Below, one piece after another: positions 23,051-30,499 of a stretch of DNA of 30,499 nucleotides; within the stretch, counting starts at the first letter, position 1, and each line of letters starts with the position of its first letter. Origin of the DNA: Candidatus Krumholzibacteriia bacterium. GTDB lineage: Bacteria; Krumholzibacteriota; Krumholzibacteriia; LZORAL124-64-63. Location of the stretch: contig JACZKN010000262.1 of the NCBI GenBank assembly GCA_014859985.1, positions 1-30,499 of the forward strand, in the 5' to 3' direction. The notes beneath the pieces were generated by a model. That model worked only from the letters and a program-made list of their open reading frames with translations. It had not been told where the DNA came from and searched no databases. Position numbers and translations under genes: made by a program.

Positions 23051-23452
23051 CATGCCCCACACCTATCCGTTCCCGCCGGTGGATGTGAGACTGAAGGACT
23101 GAGCCTGCCCGACGTGGGGTCACGAGCCCCGTCGGCTGAAGATAGAGCAACGCCCCTTGGGGCTACGCTGGTGCCACTTCGCGAAACGGGAACGGCGATT
23201 TCGATGAGAACAACGAGCGTAAACGGATTCGGCCGGTCACTGGGATTGGCTCTAACGTAACCACTATCGTCCGCACCTGTACTACCTGACAAGAAGGTCT
23301 ACCAATTCGCTGTTCCTGTCGATGAACTGGAGCATAACAATGTGGGCTAAATCCGGCAGAATAGTTCGCTCTTCGGTACGGGTGAACGACTGGAAATGAC
23401 TTGGAACGTCGGAATATCCGACGCAATGGAACAGAACTGAAAGGGAGATGTG
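23051..23452 (+). other. Long leader before the exported-protein operon
   Basis: No gene is supported. The region downstream of the promoter has two clear hairpins: CCGACG-(T)-GGGG with CCCCGTCGG (about 23110-23136) and GCCCC-TT-GGGGC (about 23152-23163). I could not match it to a known riboswitch consensus. It may be a structured 5' leader or contain a small RNA. Confidence 0.4.
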
Positions 23453-26400
23453 ATGACCGCACGAAGTGCGAAGCTCATGCGCTTAACGGCAATAGCGGTC
23501 GTGAGTGCGCTTCTGTTCATTTGCCCCAAACAACTGCAGGCCCAGGTACCAGATGCGGAGTTTCCATACCACGATTACGGTATTCGCGTATACACGCACG
23601 ATTGGTCTGATATTTCGGCGCAGGCCGCTCTCGGCGATGCTTTCATTGACTTAGCGAATCGCCGCATCAGTATAATCTGCGAGGACCTGCGTACCAGCGC
23701 CGCAGATATTCTAAGTCTCACGAGCGCCGATATCAAGTTGCTTACAAACAACAACATGACAGGCTGCAAATATCCGTGGCACGGCGTTAGTTGGCAGCAT
23801 GCCTGCTTACATGAATATTCATTTCTCCACTCGGCAGACCCCGCGTCGGTATCGGTGTTTGCAACGGCATCGGGTATTCATGTGCGCTGGCTGCCCGATC
23901 GTAGGTATGACTGGCAGGAGACCTACGAACCACAGTATCCTACACCGCTGACGCACTTCCGCATCTACAGGGCCGAAGGTGCGAATGTACCAGGAGTATT
24001 CCAACTCGTCTACGAATCACAGACGAGCAATCGCTTCATTGACACGGCGGTTGTGCCAGGGTCCCGCTACTGGTATCTGGTTCGCACGGTACACGGTTCT
24101 TCTGAGCTTGAGTATTCCGGCTCAGAGTCTACTGTGGAGACAATCCACAACGCGATATACAACCCGGCGCAATTGCCTGCAGCGGGTTACTGGGTTGCCC
24201 GATTGGAAGAGGTTTCGAACATCAGCGGTACCGACAGCCTCTACGTTACGCTTGGCATCCTGCTAAACGAAGGTAGCGTTCCGACAGTCGCCGCCAATAT
24301 AAAAGTTCCGGGTGGCGCTCTAGGTGACGCCTCATTTTCTTATGCCTGGCAGTTGGACTATCCTGTAGAAGATCCAGCTAATCCCGGGACATATTATGCG
24401 CGGGGGGTGGGTGTGTTCACCCCAACGCCGGGAGCGAACAATGCGTATGCTGTGAGGTTCCTCGTGGATCACGGATCAGGTGCGACTGTGCTTTGGCCGG
24501 GACAGTACAACTCGACCGCGCCAAATAACCGACTAGCATCAAGCCTTTGGAAGAACTTTAGGATGAACCCGTGGCATCCCGAAGCCTTTGCGGCGTGGGC
24601 GGCTGAAACAAATCACGTTCTCAACGCTGTACCGGGCGGGGTATACGACGGTATCTTTGGGGACAGTGCTGACTTGGGCGTTTGGAACACCAACACCCTT
24701 CCGTTCATCGCAACTCCAGGAAATCCGGAAGTCAATTCGTTTTCGCAATCGGCGTACGGAGAGGCCGTTGTAGATTTTGTGCGAGCAGCGCGTGCCAGTC
24801 TTAATGGAGGACTCCTCGCGCTAAACGGAGTTCTGGCGGAGTTCTACGAATCGCCAAGTGCTGCCGACATGTTTGCGAGAGAAAACTTCGTTTTCGATGC
24901 GTCCTTCGTAAGCACTACCCCGGGGGAAGAGACCGATGGTATGGTATCCGGGTCGTGCTGGGTCAATCAGATGCATGACCTCAACGACGCGCTGCTAGAT
25001 TCTGGCGAGGGACAGGTAATCGGCCTGACGGAAGCTACGGCCAGCACAGAGCGAGGGAGAATCTTCTCTTTAGCTTCAGTTCTGGCCCTTGGCGAACGAG
25101 AACGCGTTTTTGTCGGGCAGCACTTCCAGTTTACGGCCGAGGGGATGGACTACTATTTCCCAGAGTACCAGATCACGGTCGGACCACCCGTGTCGCCATT
25201 GGTGCTGCCGCCGCCCGGCGGTGATATTTGGCGCGTTCCTGCCGATTTTGTTCCTGACAAGGCCGCGCCGGACGCCGTGGACTGCGACTTGCAACCTACT
25301 CAAGACGAGCCCGGTATGGTCCCCTTGACTCGCGAGTTCGAGTTTGGCGCCGTAGCCATCAACTTCAGAGAGAACCGATACATCCACGAATACGGCCTCC
25401 CGGAGTACAGAATAACCTTCGATCCAATTGCGGTGTTTGGCGCGGAGCACGATTACTACCTTGTTAGGACTGATGACAAGATATTGTCCAATGGAGGGCG
25501 ACTTTGGACAGAGCCCGTTACGGGGCCAATAGAGATTATCAACGCGCATGCGGCGATCTTCGTATTTGAGCCCATTTCTAGCCCGGAAGTCACGGATCAC
25601 GCGCTGTACGGGGTGTATTCAGATCCGGGTTTGGGCTCCAGGCTGGTAGTGCAGGCGGCGTCATGGAACGGGGAACCGCTATGGGTGGAAGTCGACGCCA
25701 GTTCGATTTCGGGTGATGGCAAGATCGTCTTGCAGGATACCGGGTCCGGCTACGATGACTATGCGGGCGACGGGCTCTATTCTTCGGTCCCGCTTACGTT
25801 GACTGCCGAGTCTGGGACATATCAATTGCCAATATACGCCCGTGGCGACGATGGGTTAGGCTACTATGGGCTGCTAACAGTAGACGTTGATCCGGTATAT
25901 CCAATCGTTGCTCACCGCGCGGCGGTTACGCGGGACACCGAGTTTGCATTCTCTGTTGCGGTAACCAGCGCGTCTGGTCAAGGAATAGCGACGGTCACGG
26001 CGGATCTCTCGGTCCTTGATAGTTCACTCGGAACGAGCGAAGAGCTTATGGATGACGGAACTGGGGGTGACCTGGTAGCTCGCGACGGTCTGTGGTCACG
26101 GGCGTTGACGATCGGCACACCCGATGAAGTTCACGTCCACGTTGTAGCCCGAGATTCACTGGCGAACACGGCCTCCGCGGATGTGGCATTTCACCTTGCC
26201 CATACGCCGGGTGTCGGCACGACTGGCAAATACGCGATTGCAGGCAGCCCTAAGTACACTTCGACGGTTGCGGTTGACGCGTCTCATTGGAACGGCGGAG
26301 ACTTGGCCATCGATGTAGATTGCTCAGCGCTCAATGGGGATGAGGACCTGAGGCTCTTGCCGCCGTCGGAGACAGAGGACGCCTACGCGCGGCGGGTCGT

Positions 26401-28372
26401 AAACGTCTCCGCTGCAGACGGCACATATCAACTGCCGTTCCGCGCGGTCGGGACCGATGGCGCGATGCTCCTTGGCCGCTTCGAGGTTACCGTGAGCGGG
26501 GATTCGACGCAGAACTTCAAGGATTACAGCGACTCAAATATGGTCAGCGTCCTAAAGACTGCGATAACTAGCAAGCCGCTTTCGATTATGCCACTCAACG
26601 CCGATGGCGGGGCGGTTATGGATCTGCTCGTCTCGCAGGAGGGAGCGACGGGCAAGTACTTCAATGCAGAAGATAATGATCGATTTGTGCCGAACTTCTT
26701 CAATGATACGGTCGATCGCTTCGTGTCGCAGAGCGACCACGTCAGGGCCGGCGCGTCGAGTTGCGCCGCCGCGGATTACGACACCATGGGCCATGAGGGC
26801 TTCTTTGCTTGTAGTGAGGACGGATTCCGGCTCTACCGCCTGTCCGAAGTAGCTGGCAACAAGTACGTGGACGATACTGCTGCGAGCATTTCGGACCTGC
26901 CCGATACAGCGTTCGCCGCTGCCTGGTATGACTACACCCGCGATGGCTTCGTGGATCTGGCAATCGCGGGGACGGACGGCACCGGAGATGGAATCTATTT
27001 CTACCGCAACCGGCAGGGAGTCCTCGAGTTCGTGGAGAAAGAATCACTGGACTTGGGCCAGGGCGTAAGGAACTTCTCCGCGCCGTACCCAATGCTCTGG
27101 GCCGACCTCGACTTGGGTGATGGCGGCGAAGTCGAATTGATCGTAGGAGCCGAAGTCGCGGGTGTGCCAACGTTGCGTGCATACGCGAGAGCCGCGACGT
27201 TCAATACGCCATTACTGCGCTATGAGATCGGTGATGCAAGTAACGATGTGTTTCCTGATGGCGCTCCTACCTACGTGACGCGAGCTGTCCTCGCGGACGT
27301 GGATAGCGATGGCGACCAAGACCTGGTCGTCGCACGAGCAGGAGAGAGTGCTGCCGGTGACAAGCTCATGATCTATAGATACACTGCGGGGCAGCTCCGA
27401 CCCGTTGCGGGTGTGCCGGGTGCGACCTTCGCCGATAGCCTTGCCAGCGTGCTGGTAGCAGACATGGACCCGGACGGCAAGCCGGACATAATTGCAGTGC
27501 CGGCTGGGCAGACGGCGCCCAGGCTCTTGCTGAATAGTTCTTCGACAGACATTGCCTTCGTAGAGGAAAGCACGACACTCGCTGTTGGTGCCGCAACGGG
27601 GGGGCTCGCTTACGACTGGCTAGGCGGCAAACCGAATCTCTACTTGGCGAAGGCCCCGGTTGGAGGGGCGGTCGAGAACTTCTTCTATGGTTACGAGCCT
27701 GCTCCCGGGGTGTCGCTCGGCAAGACGGTGCGAGTGCGGGTCGGCGAGACAGACGTGATGAACTCCTCAGGGATCGGCACGCGCATTGAAGTGGAGTGGG
27801 ACGGCAAGCACGCCTATCAGTGGTTTAACGGCGGCGGTGGCCGGGGTGAGCAGCAGCCGAGGGAGCTTGTGTTCAGCCTTGGTCACGTGACCGGCATGGT
27901 GATTTATGTTCGTGCATTGTGGCCGGATGGGATCGTCACCGAGCTATACGCACACAAACAAGCAGCAGACCTGTTTCTCGTAGAGCGCAGCAGCCCCGCA
28001 GTCATCTATGAGGAAAGCGTCTCGGCCGGGTTCCTGATCGATCCGGGCGGCCACCACTGGTACCGCTTCGAATGGGACGCGGATCGGCAGGCGATTCCGG
28101 AAGTCACGTTCTGGTTCGCTGACGCCCAACCGGAGTGTCGGTGCGGGGTAGCCGATAGCGTGCTCACCCTGACCCCGGAGACGCCAGGTGTCGGATTATC
28201 GTTCAGTCAAACTGGGGAAGACTCCTTCCACTACGAGATGATCTGGGGTGATCGCTGCTGCCCGGGGATCAGATGCACTTTCCGGTACCGCGTGCGCTGC
28301 CGGCTGAACGGCGTCGTCACGGAATCCGAGACAAACGAGTTCATGTCGCCGAGGTACTGCCCAAGCAATTAG
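23453..28372 (+). CDS. Large exported protein with FG-GAP/VCBS repeats and ASPIC-UnbV domain
   Basis: This 1639-aa protein begins with a signal peptide (SAKLMRLTAIAVVSALLF to LQAQ, about 30 residues). A fibronectin-III-like region lies near 150-225 (LTHFRIYRAEG, SRYWYLVRTV). A central part near 330-560 (FRMNPWHPEAFAAW, GVYDGIFGDSADLG) recalls putative glycosidase-like GHL proteins; this is a weak guess. Two related beta-sandwich units follow, each with a SWNGEPLWVEVD- or HWNGGDLAIDVD-type start. FG-GAP/VCBS calcium loops are near 1160, 1282 and 1337 (DYTRDGFVDL, DVDSDGDQDL, DMDPDGKPDI), and an ASPIC/UnbV-like domain near 1440-1500 (RIEVEWDG, ALWPDG). The tail is rich in Cys. AAGGGAG precedes the ATG. 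It heads a three-gene run, and its role in adhesion or polymer binding is inferred. Confidence 0.82.
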   Translation: MTARSAKLMRLTAIAVVSALLFICPKQLQAQVPDAEFPYHDYGIRVYTHDWSDISAQAALGDAFIDLANRRISIICEDLRTSAADILSLTSADIKLLTNNNMTGCKYPWHGVSWQHACLHEYSFLHSADPASVSVFATASGIHVRWLPDRRYDWQETYEPQYPTPLTHFRIYRAEGANVPGVFQLVYESQTSNRFIDTAVVPGSRYWYLVRTVHGSSELEYSGSESTVETIHNAIYNPAQLPAAGYWVARLEEVSNISGTDSLYVTLGILLNEGSVPTVAANIKVPGGALGDASFSYAWQLDYPVEDPANPGTYYARGVGVFTPTPGANNAYAVRFLVDHGSGATVLWPGQYNSTAPNNRLASSLWKNFRMNPWHPEAFAAWAAETNHVLNAVPGGVYDGIFGDSADLGVWNTNTLPFIATPGNPEVNSFSQSAYGEAVVDFVRAARASLNGGLLALNGVLAEFYESPSAADMFARENFVFDASFVSTTPGEETDGMVSGSCWVNQMHDLNDALLDSGEGQVIGLTEATASTERGRIFSLASVLALGERERVFVGQHFQFTAEGMDYYFPEYQITVGPPVSPLVLPPPGGDIWRVPADFVPDKAAPDAVDCDLQPTQDEPGMVPLTREFEFGAVAINFRENRYIHEYGLPEYRITFDPIAVFGAEHDYYLVRTDDKILSNGGRLWTEPVTGPIEIINAHAAIFVFEPISSPEVTDHALYGVYSDPGLGSRLVVQAASWNGEPLWVEVDASSISGDGKIVLQDTGSGYDDYAGDGLYSSVPLTLTAESGTYQLPIYARGDDGLGYYGLLTVDVDPVYPIVAHRAAVTRDTEFAFSVAVTSASGQGIATVTADLSVLDSSLGTSEELMDDGTGGDLVARDGLWSRALTIGTPDEVHVHVVARDSLANTASADVAFHLAHTPGVGTTGKYAIAGSPKYTSTVAVDASHWNGGDLAIDVDCSALNGDEDLRLLPPSETEDAYARRVVNVSAADGTYQLPFRAVGTDGAMLLGRFEVTVSGDSTQNFKDYSDSNMVSVLKTAITSKPLSIMPLNADGGAVMDLLVSQEGATGKYFNAEDNDRFVPNFFNDTVDRFVSQSDHVRAGASSCAAADYDTMGHEGFFACSEDGFRLYRLSEVAGNKYVDDTAASISDLPDTAFAAAWYDYTRDGFVDLAIAGTDGTGDGIYFYRNRQGVLEFVEKESLDLGQGVRNFSAPYPMLWADLDLGDGGEVELIVGAEVAGVPTLRAYARAATFNTPLLRYEIGDASNDVFPDGAPTYVTRAVLADVDSDGDQDLVVARAGESAAGDKLMIYRYTAGQLRPVAGVPGATFADSLASVLVADMDPDGKPDIIAVPAGQTAPRLLLNSSSTDIAFVEESTTLAVGAATGGLAYDWLGGKPNLYLAKAPVGGAVENFFYGYEPAPGVSLGKTVRVRVGETDVMNSSGIGTRIEVEWDGKHAYQWFNGGGGRGEQQPRELVFSLGHVTGMVIYVRALWPDGIVTELYAHKQAADLFLVERSSPAVIYEESVSAGFLIDPGGHHWYRFEWDADRQAIPEVTFWFADAQPECRCGVADSVLTLTPETPGVGLSFSQTGEDSFHYEMIWGDRCCPGIRCTFRYRVRCRLNGVVTESETNEFMSPRYCPSN

Positions 28373-28392
28373 GAACTTCGCGGAGGTATACG

Positions 28393-29316
28393 ATGAGCGG
28401 ACGAACGCTTGGACCAACGATGCTGGCGTCCTTGGGCGTCGCGATTGCCCTCGCGGTGGTTGCTTCGGCCAGTGCAGCCGACAGCGTGCCGGTTTTCCAG
28501 TTGGACCCTCTGGAGGCCGGAATGTGCGTCGCGATACAGATCCCCGTAGCGCCAGATCAAGCCGTGAGCGGGCTATCGTGGTACAATAACGATAGCGGCG
28601 CGACGTTTCCTGAGGTGTTGGTCGTTGCTGGGTACCACGGGATAGCTCCCAATCTCGCCGAAGCCATCGTTTTGTTGGAGCTGGTGCAGGGAAACGAGTT
28701 AAGCTGGTCGCGGGTCGATTTTGGCCAGGACGTGATGAGCCCGACGGGGGTGTTTTACGTGATCTTCCGGCTTCCTGGGTTCGACGGGGAGCAGGGCCTG
28801 GGCGCGGGCCCGGGGCTCGGCTATGAAGCCACCGACCTTTCGTCTTCGGTGTTCGTTAAGGCAGACGGCGAGGACTGGTTCCGGATGGTGACGGACAAGC
28901 GATTGCTGGTCGACCCGGTCTACGCGGCTGGTGTGGGGGCTAAGAGCGCTAACGGAGGCAAGCGTACGGTTCTGATGCTGGCAGCCCCCGCCGACACGGC
29001 AGAAGGCGGAGAGGCACCTTGGGTCGCTAGTGTGCCGGTATCGACGGAACTCCTGGCGCCGTACCCGAACCCTTTCAACCCCCAAGTGACGATCGCGTAC
29101 ACCCTGCGGGAGGCAGCTGACGTGAGGATCTCGGTCTACGACGTGGGTGGGCGGCGAGTCCGTTCATTCGACGTTGGCTTCAAGCCAGCCGGTCAGCACG
29201 CCGAGGTGTGGTATGGCCGGGACGACGGCGGCCGTAAGCAAGCCAGTGGTGTGTACTTCGTCCGGTTGAACGCCGGCCAATACGAGCAGACCAGGCGACT
29301 CCTGTTGATGAAGTAG
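28393..29316 (+). CDS. Exported protein with FlgD-Ig/type-9-sorting-like C-terminal domain
   Basis: This 307-aa protein has a signal peptide (LGPTMLASLGVAIALAVV, cleavage near ASAAD). A single beta-rich domain of unknown function follows (MCVAIQIPVAP, SGLSWYNNDSGATFPEVLVV). The last 80 residues are a FlgD-Ig/Por-secretion-like domain: LLAPYPNPFNPQVTIAYTL, VRISVYDVGGRRV, ASGVYFVRLNAG, ending RRLLLMK. This ending is typical of exported proteins in FCB-group and related candidate phyla. GGAGG precedes the ATG, 20 bases after the previous stop, so co-transcription with the large protein is likely. Confidence 0.82.
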   Translation: MSGRTLGPTMLASLGVAIALAVVASASAADSVPVFQLDPLEAGMCVAIQIPVAPDQAVSGLSWYNNDSGATFPEVLVVAGYHGIAPNLAEAIVLLELVQGNELSWSRVDFGQDVMSPTGVFYVIFRLPGFDGEQGLGAGPGLGYEATDLSSSVFVKADGEDWFRMVTDKRLLVDPVYAAGVGAKSANGGKRTVLMLAAPADTAEGGEAPWVASVPVSTELLAPYPNPFNPQVTIAYTLREAADVRISVYDVGGRRVRSFDVGFKPAGQHAEVWYGRDDGGRKQASGVYFVRLNAGQYEQTRRLLLMK

Positions 29317-29326
29317 GAGTGAAATC

Positions 29327-30484
29327 GTGCGTATACGAGTCACTCAGTTGCTTGTCAGCGCCATGTTGTTGGCCGACGCTTCGGTCGCCGATGTGCTGCG
29401 AGTAGAGCAGGATGGGTCGGGTGATTACCTCCTGATCCAGGATGCCGTCAATGCGGCTGCGGATGGTGACACAATCGTGATTGGTCCAGGTCGTTACGAC
29501 GACTTGCAACCGCGTGGTGTGAACAATGTGGTAAGCGTGGCCTATTGGGAGGACAGTAGGGATCTGACCTTCATTGGGGAGCATCGCGATAGTGTGATCA
29601 TCGGGCCGACTACCTATGTGCCATCCGGTACGGGGCCACAGGGGATTCATCAGCACGCACGAACCGATTTACGTGTGGAGTCGATGAGATTTGAGAACTT
29701 GAAGTTTGGTGTAGTCGCTGGCGACGGTGTAATTTTTGTTGACGACTCTCGGTTCATTTTTGGAGGGACTGGGCTTTCACTTCAAGACCCTGCGTCCTGT
29801 ACAGTACTCAACAGCGCTTTCGATGGAATTGACGAATCCAGTACGGCGGGCATTGCGGTGTGGCGGGCCGCAGAGGCCGAAATCTCGAACTGCACCTTCG
29901 ACAATGCGCGAATCTACTTCGACAGTTCACCGCGCACAGTCGTGAGCGACTGTACGGTAACTAGCGGGGAGCTCGTTAGTTACTATCGTTCCGGCGGTGA
30001 GGTACTGCGGAGCGTCGCCGATTGTATTGGCGGCTCTTACGGTATCGCGATAAGCGAGTGCGACACGATCAGGATTGAGGATTCGACGATAATTGGCGGC
30101 CTGAGGAATGTCACCGCGGGCGGCGCCGGAACTGTCCTTATCGCCGAGCGCAACGTTTTCCGAGATCCTACATATAGGACGAACTTTGACATTGGCTACG
30201 AAGTCACTATCATCGCCCACGACAACGACATATACGCCGGGGCGGGGATGCCGTATGTCGTTGAAGTTTGTTGTTACCCCGTCGGCACGTCGGCCACCAT
30301 CGACTTCGGCAACAACTACTGGGGCGAGCACAGCAATACCGCGGCCCTGGACTCCCTGATCTACGACGGCGACGACGATCCGAACATCCACGTGATCGTG
30401 AACTACGAGCCGATTCGGACGGAGTCGGTGCCGGTGGAGAAGAAGTCCCTGGGCGGCCTCAAGGCCCTCTTCCTGGGCCGCTGA
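29327..30484 (+). CDS. Exported right-handed beta-helix protein
   Basis: This 385-aa protein has a signal peptide (RVTQLLVSAMLLADASVA) followed by the classic start of parallel beta-helix proteins: VLRVEQDGSGDYLLIQDAV, then AADGDTIVIGPGRY. Repeated rungs continue through residue 330 (LTFIGEHRDSVIIG, VLNSAFDGI, AEISNCTFDNARI, IRIEDSTIIGG) to the end-cap DFGNNYWGE. The C-terminal tail (EKKSLGGLKALFLGR) follows a short linker and may be a sorting or anchoring tail. The start is GTG at 29327, after AGGAG, only 10 bases past the previous stop. The family includes polysaccharide lyases and NosD-like proteins; no catalytic motif is evident, so the substrate is unknown. Confidence 0.83.
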   Translation: MRIRVTQLLVSAMLLADASVADVLRVEQDGSGDYLLIQDAVNAAADGDTIVIGPGRYDDLQPRGVNNVVSVAYWEDSRDLTFIGEHRDSVIIGPTTYVPSGTGPQGIHQHARTDLRVESMRFENLKFGVVAGDGVIFVDDSRFIFGGTGLSLQDPASCTVLNSAFDGIDESSTAGIAVWRAAEAEISNCTFDNARIYFDSSPRTVVSDCTVTSGELVSYYRSGGEVLRSVADCIGGSYGIAISECDTIRIEDSTIIGGLRNVTAGGAGTVLIAERNVFRDPTYRTNFDIGYEVTIIAHDNDIYAGAGMPYVVEVCCYPVGTSATIDFGNNYWGEHSNTAALDSLIYDGDDDPNIHVIVNYEPIRTESVPVEKKSLGGLKALFLGR

Positions 30485-30499
30485 GGGGCGGGGTGGGGG

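Overview
The window looks like a bacterial chromosome, or a contig from one, carrying a GC-rich phage-like integrated element from about 2.66 kb to 23 kb. Host DNA lies to its right. The host part (23.45-30.48 kb) encodes three exported proteins in tandem: a 1639-aa FG-GAP/ASPIC-UnbV protein, a protein with a C-terminal 'YPNPFNP' FlgD-Ig/type-9-sorting-like domain, and a right-handed beta-helix protein. That combination is typical of FCB-group-like candidate phyla (Eisenbacteria/Krumholzibacteria-like lineages). This placement is an inference; there is no rRNA or marker gene to confirm it, and I found no tRNA or CRISPR.

Layout. 1-2661: a complete IS21-family element (istA/istB, minus strand) whose left tip is exactly base 1, so the contig may have broken at this repeat. 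Its right tip lies inside the last codons of a large serine recombinase gene. 2619-5375: a minus-strand, translationally coupled operon of a small Cys protein, a Lys-rich RAMA/DUF2924-like protein, a DUF2924 protein, a 57-aa protein and the serine recombinase. 5723-7130: two unrecognised genes of less GC-rich composition, perhaps cargo. 7413-13031: plus-strand phage early genes, namely a small protein, a sigma factor, a small protein, a Sak4-like ATPase, a DUF669 protein, an ERCC4 nuclease and a primase-helicase. 13063-13353: eleven iteron-like copies of GCGGTATGTT in both orientations around a 48-bp alternating purine-pyrimidine tract, a candidate replication origin. 13582-19303: a mini membrane protein, a ParB-methyltransferase fusion, a TerS-like protein, a tyrosine recombinase on the opposite strand, and a TerL carrying a second, degenerate nuclease-like domain. 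No portal, capsid or tail gene follows, so this is a satellite-like element or a prophage remnant.

19.6-22.2 kb: an integrase remnant and a three-gene graspetide-type RiPP cassette (precursor with three KTxTxxRE repeats, MvdD-like ATP-grasp ligase, membrane protein). 22.34-22.53 kb: the 3' end of another terminase-like gene. The RiPP cassette is therefore bracketed by phage terminase sequence.

The least expected signal is a dispersed 10-bp word, CCTAWNNGAC. I counted 18 exact copies by eye, where about one would be expected by chance. All are in the phage-like segments; none lies in the IS, the two suspected cargo blocks or the host genes. Its orientation switches inside the iteron cluster: 7 of 8 copies to the left read on the minus strand, and 7 of 7 from there to 18.8 kb read on the plus strand. 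This is how a replication-polarised signal would behave, and codon usage does not explain it because plus-strand genes lie on both sides of the switch.
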